64,000 nucleotides of DNA from Amoebophrya sp. A120 (Eukaryota > Sar > Dinophyceae > Syndiniales > Amoebophryaceae). Positions 11,301-20,514 of this stretch are shown one piece after another. Under the pieces are notes generated by a model. It was not told the origin of the DNA, did no database searches, and saw nothing but the letters and a program-made list of their open reading frames with translations. Each line of letters begins with the position of its first letter. Position 1 is the first letter of the stretch. The DNA is taken from contig CAJINV010000018.1 in the NCBI GenBank assembly GCA_905178155.1, forward strand, positions 1,276,190 to 1,340,189, given 5' to 3'. A program made the position numbers and the translations under genes.

Positions 11301-14299
11301 GCAACGGAATATAACGAAAATCAAGCTGGCGCACGGAGCCGAGGAGAAAACAGCACGCGGGAAAATAGAAGTTGCCAGGTACTAATTATGAGCTTTTTGA
11401 TAAATAGAAATATGAAAAGTACATAAATACTTAGGAAGAGTAGATGTTGAAGAACGTGCAGGAAGGAATTCACGCGCTCGACCACACTAAGCGGCTATCT
11501 TCTCTTAGAAAGTAGGGCGGCAGGCTCCATTTTTCTGACACTTTGTTCGCGCGCCCAGCACGCCTTGTCCCCCTGCTACGAGGCGTTTTGGGCTTCGACG
11601 TTAGACCGAAGCGTACAGATATTGAATCAAAATTCTGTTTCTTGTACGGGCAGCCTGGTTCGCACCTGACTCCAGTCCCAAGAGAGAAAGGTAGTCGGGA
11701 CGGCGGGTGGCAGGCTTCGTTTACCTGGTACTTTGTTCGAGCGCCCTGCACGCCTGGTCCCGCTGCTACGAGGCTTTTTCAGCTACGACTTTAGACTGAA
11801 AAGTACAGACTTTGGCGAAAAAGTCTGTCTCTTGTGTGGGCCGCCTGGTTCGCGCCTGTATCTAGTTCCAAGTGTGAAAGGTAGTCGGAACGGAAGATCC
11901 GACGCCGACCTGCTTTCTCCCCAGGGTGGGGTGAAGGGAGGCCCGCGACAACCTCAACGGCGAGAAGTACGTGCACGCAGCCCACGCAGCGCCGACGCTG
12001 GCGCCCCCAGCCTATCTCGAGCACGATGAGCACGGAAGACGCGACCGGGGCCTACCCGCCGCGCGCGAATCTCCCGCTACCACACGGGAGGGTCGCCGGC
12101 ATGGACGACCGCCCAATTCGCCTGGTGCCCACAGAGCCCTGCAGGGCTGGGCGCGCCCTGGTACGCTCCTCTCGCGGCACAAGCTCCGGCGCCACCATGC
12201 CGCGCCGCGCGACGTAGCTGTCGGGGGCTTCTAACAGCTATCACGCGATCGAGTTACTGCTTCGGAAATCGGGGCCACAACAAAAGACAACGACACTGAC
12301 AGTGCGAGACTCCCGCACTAATGTGATTTACTACTTATTTAAATATCATGCGTGAACACCTCTACTTCAGCATCAAAATGAAAATTGAAAATGAATGCAA
12401 AAATCTCCTCCAGGTCCCTAACAGACGAGCGCAGCCCGCATGAGAAAACAGTAACTGGCTTCCCCTTCGACAGTCAGATCTTGGCGACTTCGAGGCTTAC
12501 GGCTGACACCCTAGAATAATTTGTACCAAACAGCCACGTAGCTTAAACTTGTACTTAGTGGGCATCGTCGTTGCTGAGTCCCCTGACGCAAAGAAGCAAG
12601 AAGATACTGTTTAAGACCTGGCATCTCTGTTGACCCTTTCTCCTCGGCTTCGTTTACGCAAAACAGCAATCGCATCGCGCAGTCGTAAAAACTCGTAAGC
12701 CATCGTACTGCTTTCGTTCTTCGTGAGTTGTTCTTGTTTTCACTTGGAAGAAAAATCAAAAAACACAAGCAGGGACAGGCTGAGAAAAGGAATAGAGTGG
12801 TAGGAGTAGAAGTTCTACATACTTGCGCATAGACAGATAGAGGAGATGGAAAATGATGAGTAATGATGTCTACCTTGGTTGTTATTTGTCTCTCGACATG
12901 CTGTTAAAGTTAAATGATCTGAGTAGTACTAGTTGTATAATTTTCTCCCAGCTGTAAGTCGTGTTAAGAAAATTCATTTTAGTAATCACTGGAAATTGAA
13001 TAAAACAAAATGAATAGCATCTTGGCGTCTTGTGCTTTTCTTCCGTTATATTGCTTGCTGCTAGCAGAAGAGGATGAGGATGCAGAGGGGATGGAGAACT
13101 GGCAGAAACAATTGGTGAGAGCACGAAATGGAAATGCCAGCTCCAGCATCGACATTGGATATAACCAGCGTGAAGGAAACGGAAACTGCAGCTGCGACGT
13201 ATCAAATAAAGGTAGGGCCAAAGGCCACGGGAACGCCAAACATAGCCGCGCTCTTCTTCGTGAAACGCCCACCGCTACTGGCGCGGTGGATATAAAAGAA
13301 AAATCAAAAGAAAAATCACGAGAAAAAGAAAAATCAAAAGAAAAATCAAAAGAAAAATCAAAAGAAAATCAAAAGAAAACCAAAAAAAAAATCAAAAGAA
13401 AATCCAAAGAAAATCCACGCGCTAGAAGCCTAGAAAAAAAAAAAAAACGCAGCATCACAAGTTGCATTCTTCCAGACCCAGACATTTTTGCATTTGATAC
13501 GGTCTGGAACGGAACCAAAGTGTGCCACGAGGACGGATTGCAGCGCGACCGCGGGCACCTGTCTTCCATACAGGCAAGCAGCGCGGAACACTGTCGCATG
13601 GCGTGCACCTACCAGGTGCGCAGCTGCGACGCCTGGGTGTGGCACGGCGGTGCGCAGGTTGGGGATCTGAAAAACTGCTGGCTGAAATCCGTGAAAAGAA
13701 CCAAACCGCCTGTACGACCCGCCTCGACGCTGGTCACCGGCGGTGTTTGCACGTACGAAGAGGCAGCTAGAGGTACTACCTCAGCCGGAAATACACCGGC
13801 AGCTGCCAAGTGGACGCTGACCCCCACCTGCTGCAACGGGTATCGGCTCGAGAAGCTGCAGGGCGTGTTTTCGCTGGACTACGTTTTACCGACGACAAGT
13901 TCAGCTTCTGGGCAACACGACAATACAAATGCAACATCTTCTTCTTCTTCTTCTCAAAAGCAAAAGTTCCGACAGTATTACGAAGATTGCCAACGGAAAG
14001 TTTTCGGCCCCCTGCTCGCGCGACCCAGCATGAATTTCACGACCGTTGTGCGTGGGAACGAGTGCGACAGCATTTTTTACAAGGACGGCCTGCCAATCTG
14101 CCCGGTGGAGACCAACTGGTTCAAGTTTTTCAACGATTTCCCCATCAAATTTGACAAAGCGCTGGAGATGAAACTGCGTCCTACCATTCCCTGGCTGAAC
14201 GAAACATCGAACAGCACAAGGGAACGGAAGCTGGGCGGGCATTACGACATTCCTAAGACCTGGCTCGCGGACAATTTTACCGAGGTGATTGTCGAATAG
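2324..14299 (+). CDS. PAN/apple-domain secreted protein, copy 1
   Basis: Proposed exons are 2324-3944, 4243-4613, 4740-4776, 4879-4928 and 13505-14299, giving 957 codons with the frame exact. The ATG at 2324 precedes a hydrophobic segment, a likely signal peptide or anchor. The first ~350 residues are acidic and low complexity. A cysteine-containing module follows (GRCPGG, SDWWEAASELTCARQC, LCAGYE, VLCRF), then an acidic linker. The C-terminal module (NGTKVCHEDG, EHCRMACTY, CDAWVWHGG, NCWLKS) has the cysteine and W spacing of PAN/apple folds, known for protein or carbohydrate binding. Two introns are GT-AG; two are introner elements, the last carrying an 8.3-kb retrotransposon. A tandem paralogue follows at 15200. 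The PAN assignment is by eye. Secretion is inferred. Whether it is expressed depends on splicing the giant intron. Confidence 0.7.
3945..4237 (+). mobile_element. introner element, divergent A-like, intron of PAN copy 1
   Basis: It starts TATCAACTGCAAATACGTC and its end is the near reverse complement. The 5-bp TSD GGAGG lies at 3940-3944 and 4238-4242. Removing the element and one TSD joins SEE to EKK in frame. Confidence 0.85.
4614..4739 (+). other. GT-AG spliceosomal intron, PAN copy 1
   Basis: Donor GTAAAATATC, acceptor ATTCAAATTCAG, both phase 0. It removes an in-frame TGA and leads into the acidic DDEENIF motif, which matches EEDDIFNP in the paralogue. Confidence 0.7.
4777..4878 (+). 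other. GT-AG spliceosomal intron, PAN copy 1
   Basis: Donor GTTTGTAATT, acceptor GGCCGCAAG. Splicing gives IFTPDETCLAAFGNW, which aligns residue by residue with IFNPEVCIQKYGNW of the paralogue. It removes in-frame TAA and TGA codons. Confidence 0.75.
5136..5154 (+). repeat. 19-bp target-site duplication, left copy
   Basis: AAACGCAGCATCACAAGTT, identical to 13445-13463. It is introner-element sequence duplicated by the retrotransposon insertion. Confidence 0.9.
5528..11197 (+). CDS. LINE polyprotein with an in-frame TAA
   Basis: ATG at 5528. The frame runs to TAA at 9818-9820 and stays open in the same frame to TGA at 11195-11197 (1889 codons in all, counting the internal stop). N-terminal CxxC/H clusters lie near residues 55-80, 160-190 and 205-225. 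The endonuclease shows GDLNARHLNWD (about residue 408) and SDHCMVEL. The reverse transcriptase shows NKSPGCDGVTHE, FRPVSLLSVYAKVWE, NEAGFDVVSHEKLL, GMPQGSPYSGG and the catalytic FSDD (in place of YADD). After the stop come RNase H motifs DAE, DSNSIVQALE and TPGHAGQLANDCAD, then CKMCNRLCDCAVDHALFEC. All key catalytic motifs look intact, so the element was active recently. The internal stop may be a disabling mutation or a readthrough site that limits RNase H production. Confidence 0.88.
9818..9820 (+). other. in-frame TAA between RT and RNase H parts of the LINE
   Basis: The context is CTG TAA ATC. The frame continues IGKIFWRGVNLDAKSMDRV without a shift. Nothing around it looks like a new ribosome entry site. 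The next ATG in frame is at 9866. Confidence 0.85.
11535..11910 (+). repeat. two diverged ~190-bp tandem units in the LINE 3' UTR
   Basis: Units start near 11535 and 11725. Both contain ACTTTGTTCG, CTGCTACGAGGC, GGCAGCCTGGTTCGC-like and AAAGGTAGTCGG words. They differ at many positions, so this is an old duplication within the element. Confidence 0.7.
13290..13444 (+). repeat. A-rich (AAAATCAAAAG)n tract and poly(A) end of the LINE
   Basis: Repeated AAAAATCAAAAG words are followed by CTAGAAGCCTAG and a run of A directly before the right TSD. This is the usual 3' end of a target-primed retroelement. Confidence 0.8.
13445..13463 (+). repeat. 19-bp target-site duplication, right copy
   Basis: Identical to 5136-5154. 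The rest of the split introner element follows directly. Confidence 0.9.
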
Positions 14300-15199
14300 G
14301 TTCAGGTTGGGGAAAAATCAAGAAACGCTTCAAGAGTCTTCACAGTCTGGGCCATAATTCCATGCGTCTTTGAACGCTATGCTGTACTTTCCTTGCTGTA
14401 CTACCCCCTGATGGAATGTTAAGTACATGATTCAACAACTTCTACACATGTAAGTTTGAGACCTCGAAGAGGTTGACGCACTCAACTTCAGACGTCATCT
14501 CTATCTCAGTACTTTTCACTACGCACATTCATTCAACCGGGACGAGGCTAAGATTCCGCTTGTGTGAGGAACGTTTTCGGCCCGGTTCTCTTCGTCCTAA
14601 GTTCGTTGTTGAAATAATTGTTTCTGCGCATGAAGTAGTAGGCTGCGGAATCTTCTTTGCACTGGGGTGCATTGTACGGCCTTTGCTTTTTGCACATGTC
14701 GAGCACCACTTGTTTGGATCAAATTCGTAGAAATGAAGATCGTCGTCATCATCATCGTTGTCGTCGTATGCAGCAGTACGATGAAACGATAATCCGTTCA
14801 GCATCGCAAGAATTTTTGAACAGAAAAATCACCTTACTGCCCCACGTTTCGTCCAATTCGTGTCGTGTCGTGCTTAATTTGAAATTACATCAAGCGATGT
14901 TATTTCAATTGTCAAAATATTACGTTGCTGGTTGTATTGCTTTCAGCATCTATTTTTCCTGAATCACCGCAAGTTGAACGTAGTGCGCTCCAACAGTTCC
15001 AGACTCGAGTAGTAGGATTTTGAAAATTTTTCTGAAGACAAGCAGGTGGTTCTTGAAGTATCTTCTACCATTGTTTCTTGGACAGCTTTCTTACCCGCTC
15101 AGTAGACCACAACGAATCTCCTCCTCTACCCGCTAGACACGATATTCCATCTTCTTGAACCAGCCTTGTGTATTTCACTCGAAAAGAACGGCTGACCTG
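14300..15199. other. intergenic region between PAN copies
   Basis: About 0.9 kb with no supportable gene. It contains a CATC/GTCGTC-rich patch near 14740-14770. Confidence 0.5.
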
Positions 15200-17776
15200 A
15201 TGTTGCACAAGTCCTTCAGCACGCGAGCAGCTCGGCTTTGCCTGCCCTTCCTGGAGTCAGCGCTGGCTAGTCGCAGAGATCAGGCTGATGTCGTTGCATC
15301 GGCTGGCTCCGCCTTCACGGAAGGAAGGGCTACCGGCGATGAACTGGAAGATGATGTGAGCGGTCTTCCAGGACGAGAACAAGAAGCAACTACAACGGAA
15401 CAAGATCTTCGAGAAGATCTTCCCAGTACCACCTTCCTCCTCCGCGGCCGCCGGGACAGCAGCACGCGGGCGTCACGCGTGCACCGCAGCAGTCTCGCTC
15501 TTTCTGAAGATGATCTAGTACTTCCTCGGGGTGGTCAGGTAGGGGAGGATATGATGGTCCCCCTCGAGGGCCGCGGGACAACCTTAGTCGTACAAGCAGA
15601 CGAAGATTCATCAACATCCGTGTCGGCTCTACCAGGGCAGCTGGGTGGAAGTTCCTTTCTACAACAGAAACAACGGAAAGAAGGCAGTTTTTCTTGCGGA
15701 TCGGACGACGAGACGGATGCAAAAACTTCTGCGTCCTCCGGCACACAAGCAGGGCAGGAGGAATTGTCCTTTGGGCCCGACGACGAGGGGCAAGAACTCC
15801 TCGGTGCGCCCGAAGGACCTCCCTCGTCCGACGACTATCGCATCTTCTCCCAGTACCTCGTGGAGAAGGGCCGCTGCGTGGGAAACTACGCCATCGCCTC
15901 GGACTGGTTCGCCGAGGCGTCCGAGCTGCACTGTGCGAAACGTTGCTCCGAACACGAATTGTGCTACGGCTACGAGGCGGAAAATGTACCGCAGGGGATC
16001 GAAGTTCTCGAAGAAGGAATGGCAAAACGGTATGCCGTTTTGTGCCGGTTCATTCAGTACACACCGACGGTGGTGAAGTGGGACTTTTCAGTTTCACCAA
16101 CATCATCCGATAGTAAAGCAAATTCTACGACCTCAACACCTACTTCGCACAACGAGAAGTCGAATCTCTCCTGCGGCGTGAAGAAAAAAGCCTTTGCGGT
16201 GGAGGAAAAATAGGCGAAGGTCAGGGCGGAAGAAGACCGGCAAAAAGAAGTGGAACGGATCGAGCTGCGAAAACAGGTCGCGGAGCTGACAAGCGAAATC
16301 GTGGACCCAGGGGAGATCACCGGGGACGATTTGTCGGCGGACTTTGATGCAGATTTTAAAGTTTCCGCGGAACCGGTACCGGAAGAGGAAGAGAAGGAAG
16401 AGGAGGATGACATCTTCAACCCGGAGGTGTGCATCCAAAAGTACGGAAACTGGAGCGACTTGGACTTTGACTGGGTACTATAATTGTTAGAAGGAGATTT
16501 TTTGAGTCTTTTTCTTCGATGATCTTTCTGTCACTTGTCTGATGCGAATTTCGTCCTGAATGGTGTAGTTCTAGTACTGCTCGGGGGTCTACGATGCAGC
16601 TGACATGACCGATTTGTAGAAGTCCACATCTGGCGGGAGGACGATGATGTTGGGGTTTTAGGATTTTGTGTCTGTTGTTCTGAATATACGCTGTTGCGTA
16701 TGATGTTGCCGCTGGTGGTCCACAACGCTAGCGAGCTGCTACCTCTCATCCACTCGGGAACTACACGTGTATGCTTTTTGAACAAGGTTTGATTCTTCTG
16801 CCGGATAGAAATTTTTGAGATTATTTTCCACAACCAAATGACTATTCAGGTTTGGCAGAACGGCACGAAGCAGTGCGATAACGACATGCTGGACCGGCCG
16901 TTCGGGGACGTTGGGATCGTGTGGCATTCGACCGCCAAAAGCTGCCGCCAGCGGTGTGAGCAGGACGCCCTGGAGTGCACTGCGTGGACCTGGATCGACC
17001 CGTCTTGGGCGCAATGGGAAACCGGGCGGCCCAACTGCTTTTTGAAGGACCGCGAGTTCACCAGCGCCCCCCAACTGCCCGACACCTGGGCCCTGACCGG
17101 CGGGAAGTGCGAGCCCGTGGGGGCAGGGGGGGTCTGGGACCTCCAGCGCACCTGCTGTGGCGGCTGGGCGTTCCAAAAGCTGGTGGACTTGCACACGGAC
17201 ATCGGCGGAGAAGAGCAGGAGCGGTGGGTTTTTGGGGACATGTACTACGACGACTACAAGGGGAAGTCGCTGCACATCACGCCACCGCCGCCAGACCCGG
17301 TTCTGACGCACAAGCGCCGACTGGAGGATGGTTATAAAAACGACCCAGCGGAAAATGAAAAATTCAAATTCTCAAAAAAGAAGAAAGAAAAGCAGTTTTT
17401 CGACCAGTGTGTAGAACAGGTGTTTCGCCCCTTGTTCCAGCAATACAAGAATCTCGGCAAAACCATTGTGCGGTTTGCGAAATGCAGCGAGCCGCACCGG
17501 TGCCCGCTGTCCCGCACGAACTCGCGGGACATTGTGACTCGGTTCCCGTACCAGGGGGGCACCAATCCGGACACCCGCATCAGGCAGGAAGATTTTCTTG
17601 GCCACCATTACAAATTTTCCGCCAATTCCAAGTGGACCCGGGCGTTCGCCATCCCCACGGCCCACCTAGAGGGCAACAACCCGCTGCGCAGTCGGAACTT
17701 TCCCCGGTACTCAAGGTGGTGGCAAGGGCGCTGGATGCGCGGAATGGCCGGGGGACCCGATGACGACGAGGTGTAG
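15200..17776 (+). CDS. PAN/apple-domain secreted protein, copy 2 (in-frame TAG)
   Basis: Exons are 15200-16474 and 16850-17776. The ATG at 15200 opens a signal-peptide-like N-terminus (MLHKSFSTRAARLCLPFLES). An acidic linker follows, then a cysteine module (GRCVGNYAIASDWFAEASE, CAKRC, LCYGYE, VLCRF, LSCGVKK) parallel to copy 1. A TAG at 16211-16213 interrupts the frame. Beyond it the same frame continues as a charged helix (EEDRQKEVERIELRKQVAEL), then IFNPEVCIQKYGNW and the C-terminal PAN module (NGTKQCDNDM, CRQRCEQDALECTAWTW, NCFLKDREF, TCCGGWAFQK). The continuing homology shows the downstream part is real coding sequence. It may be a recent pseudogene, a readthrough gene or a sequencing error. 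Confidence 0.68.
16211..16213 (+). other. in-frame TAG within PAN copy 2
   Basis: The context is GAG GAA AAA TAG GCG AAG. No convincing splice sites remove it while keeping the frame. Copy 1 carries an introner element, not a stop, in the equivalent region. Confidence 0.75.
16475..16849 (+). other. GT-AG spliceosomal intron, PAN copy 2
   Basis: Donor GTACTATAAT, acceptor ACTATTCAG. Splicing gives DFDWVWQNGTK. The site is within one codon of the introner insertion site in copy 1. Confidence 0.8.
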
Positions 17777-18503
17777 ATGAAGCGGGGTGGTAAACCTTGC
17801 TTGTGTAAGTGACTAAGCAAGAAGATTTTTGCGGTCGCAGCTTTCATTGCCATGTTCTTTCAGTGTTTCTACAATTTGAAGGTGTAGTTGCACTCGTTTT
17901 TGGAGTTTTTTTGCACTACTTTTGTACAAAACCCCAACTACTTCTACCCCATTCTGAGAACCTTTTGTTTTCCGCTTGGTAGTGGCCATGGCGCTACATC
18001 AGCGAACGCATGATCAAACAGCCTGTGGTTGAAATTTGCTTTGTTTCCCATTCCTCGTCATCTGCTACCCTGGTACTTTGACAAACGCGCATAAGATGGA
18101 AGAGCACCGCCACAGTGGGGAGCTTGCGTGCTTCTTGTAACCAACAGGAGGTGGCTTTTTGAGTGTTTATTTCCTTGTTCTCGCTGGAAGGACGGTGGCG
18201 TGATTGAGTCTTTTCCTGTTTCGGACAGTGGTAGAAGGACGAAGTGGGAAAGTAAAACAACCTGATAGTTCCGAAGATCTCTCATTGAGGTTTCGCCAAG
18301 GTTTGATGTTTCTGGATTGGGCAGCAGAAATGTCAAAAATTCAAATTCTTTGCGCCGGCTTGAAGCTGCACTTTTGGATCACCCTCTTTTTGTATCATCT
18401 CAGCGAATTTTTCATACCGGATAAGACGTCTTGCGATCTGTGTGTACTTCTAGTAGAGTTTTGCACGAAACAAAATCATTCAGAATTTTAGGTACAATCA
18501 AAA
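17777..18503. other. intergenic region
   Basis: About 0.7 kb, AT-rich, with no supportable gene or repeat seen. Confidence 0.5.
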
Positions 18504-19436
18504 ATGGCAAGATCATCTTCGCGAACTACTCGCCTTCTCGGGCTCTCATCCCTCTGCGCACGGCTCCGCTACTGGTGGCGCTGCTCACTGGTTTTACCAT
18601 TCTGTGGTGCATTGTTATTCAGGAATCGGACCAGCATGACTCTCTTCGCTTTCGCCACGAGCAACGGGACGACCGGCACAGTAGTACCTGCGCCCACTCC
18701 CTCAGTAGCCAACCCGAACGCCCCCAATTGCGCGTTTGGCCGCACCGCCCATCTTCAACTGGGGAAGCGTGCCGTGCTGTGCGTGTTCCTCGGGCCGACC
18801 AGTGACACGAACCCCGCGCAGTCGGCGAAAAAATTGGTGTTTTCAGTGAAGGTCGACGAGTACTCGTCTCTCACGCTCTCCGGGGCCCAGGAATTGACAA
18901 ATGCCGTAGCGGAAAAAAACATCCCTGTTTACTCTTGGGTCGCCGCGGCGAACACGGGGACAAGCTTCGCAAAAAACTGCGGAGCTGGCACTCCAGACAC
19001 GACGAACGCAACGAGCGCAGCAGCAGAGCCGGCGAACAGCTACATTACATGTCCGCAGCTCTACCGGAACGGCCAGGGATTGTTAGTGCCTTTCGTGTCC
19101 CTGGTAATAAACATCGAGGACGGGAACATCAAATCTTTGGTCTTCGACAACATCTGTCCAAATTGTTCGGATAATCAATGCCTACCGTCCCAACAGCACC
19201 TCGATGCGGACTACGCGCCCGTCGGGTCTCCGAGATCCAGTTCGAAAACGTGCTCGCTGGAAACTGCAGTGTTGCAGCAGGCGCAAGATTTCAAGATTTT
19301 CGTCACCTGGGCGGGCACGGACAAAAACGGCCGACATTGCAAGTCAAGCGCCTTCCGGTTCTCCCGTTTTGCCGGCGCGACGCTGTCGGACATGTGGAGC
19401 TTCACGCAGGATAATTATCACTCGTCTTTTGGATAA
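18504..19436 (+). CDS. unknown secreted or membrane-anchored protein
   Basis: A single 310-residue frame from ATG 18504 to TAA 19434-19436 with no intron. The N-terminus is basic, then hydrophobic (about residues 18-50: RLRYWWRCSLVLPFCGALLF and on), fitting a signal anchor or long signal peptide. The remainder is a mixed beta-like domain with scattered cysteines (APNCAFG, NICPNCSDNQC, KTCSLE, GRHCKSS) and several N-x-T/S sites. I do not recognise the family. It lies directly after the PAN pair, which may mean a small secreted-protein cluster, but that is inference. The absence of introns contrasts with its neighbours. Confidence 0.6.
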   Translation: MARSSSRTTRLLGLSSLCARLRYWWRCSLVLPFCGALLFRNRTSMTLFAFATSNGTTGTVVPAPTPSVANPNAPNCAFGRTAHLQLGKRAVLCVFLGPTSDTNPAQSAKKLVFSVKVDEYSSLTLSGAQELTNAVAEKNIPVYSWVAAANTGTSFAKNCGAGTPDTTNATSAAAEPANSYITCPQLYRNGQGLLVPFVSLVINIEDGNIKSLVFDNICPNCSDNQCLPSQQHLDADYAPVGSPRSSSKTCSLETAVLQQAQDFKIFVTWAGTDKNGRHCKSSAFRFSRFAGATLSDMWSFTQDNYHSSFG

Positions 19437-20514
19437 CAACTACACGGATGATTTTTGAAGTCGTGGTCGACGCGCGAGATTGATTGCGCTACGTCGTATC
19501 AAGAAAGTCTTCGGAGAACCACGCAGGCACAAATATCAACAGTCATCTACTTTTGCAACCATGTAACTTGTTCCCACGACAAATGATGAATGAACCCCGC
19601 CAACTCGTCGGGACATAGAGTTTTCGGCAGTTGCCGGCTCATCTTCAATGAGGTTTTCGGCTCTTTTGCCCGGTGCTATTCTTGCCCGACTTGGAGGACG
19701 TCGAGGACGAAAATCCTGAAGTACTGACGAGCCTGAGAGCATCGCGAGAGTCACCAAAATTCTACTTCAAAAAGGCGGCGCGTGCGTGTTTGTTGTGTAG
19801 TCGCGACGAGAGCTGCTCTGAGTGCTGTTGTTTCATTGTTAGTCCTTCGAGCGGTTCTAGTTGTTTTCCCTTCCGGACTGGTCGTGTCTTGTTTCGCTTC
19901 TGCGCAAGTTTTTGCTAGCAGTACTTCCAAAACTAAGCAGGACAAAAAGGGACTCATGGTACTTGATGATATATCGTCTGTAGTTAGTACACGAACAACC
20001 GTGGTAAAGTCTACTAAAGTTTTTACGAAGAACTCAGCAGTACTTTAAAAAGCCCATGTTCAAAGTCGTTTCGGCGCCGAGCGAAGACATTCTTCGCGGT
20101 CTCCGCGCGGTGGTGCCTGATGACGAGGAAGAATCTGTTGGAAACGGCACGGGAGCGCAAACGCAAAATGGTTCCTTCAAAGCCGTCGAAGCCACCAGCA
20201 GCGCTCCCTCCGCCTACACGGCGGGAGACCAGGGTGGGGGTGCGGCAGGCAGTAGAGGCCGTGCTAGCGATCATGCGGAGGATGGAAGGTAATAAAGTAC
20301 TAGCGCCGTAGTTGCTGTTCTGCCCGAGGAGATGCGTTCTGCCTGTCGTGCCAAAATGTTTTTGCAACTGTAACTGTTTCATCATTTGTTCTTGCATGTT
20401 GCATTCAATTAGCAGATCTTTGTTCAACGACTACACCTGTACAGGTCTTTATCAACCTCCTCTTCCTCCTCCTCTTCCTACTTTGTCCCGATCCAGCGCC
20501 CAGATTTAGCCGCG
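19437..20514. other. intergenic region with a possible short upstream frame
   Basis: A short frame at 20120-20311 (basic, proline-rich, ATG start) or 20056-20292 could be a 5' exon or a small protein, but overlapping frames make either weak. Nothing else was seen. Confidence 0.35.

Larger units (their letters stand above)
5155..13444 (+). mobile_element. non-LTR (LINE) retrotransposon, I/Jockey-like, 8290 bp
   Basis: It is bounded by exact 19-bp direct repeats and ends in an A-rich tract and a run of A. It has no long terminal repeats. The 5' UTR is about 373 bp. One long frame encodes putative zinc fingers, an APE-type endonuclease, reverse transcriptase, RNase H and a C-terminal cysteine-histidine knuckle. 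The 3' UTR is about 2.2 kb and includes a ~190-bp tandem duplication. The insertion lies in the same orientation as the host gene, inside an introner element. The layout (EN-RT-RNH) is that of I-group LINEs. The identical TSDs suggest a fairly recent insertion. Confidence 0.9.
4929..13499 (+). mobile_element. introner element family A split by a retrotransposon
   Basis: The 5' part is 4929-5154 and the 3' part is 13464-13499. Together they make a 262-bp family A element, the usual size. Flanking TSD CGGTC lies at 4924-4928 and 13500-13504. Removal gives EYVPVWNGTK, matching the paralogue. The intron as it now stands is 8571 bp. Confidence 0.9.

Noticed and set aside
13010-13460. Lys-rich frame read as the N-terminus of the downstream PAN exon
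   Set aside because: It lies in the LINE 3' end; the frame is only joined by chance through the introner remnant.
16176-16213. A tiny 15- or 36-base intron removing the TAG in PAN copy 2
   Set aside because: Fits GT-AG formally but lacks a pyrimidine tract, and the longer one would delete the conserved CGVKK segment.
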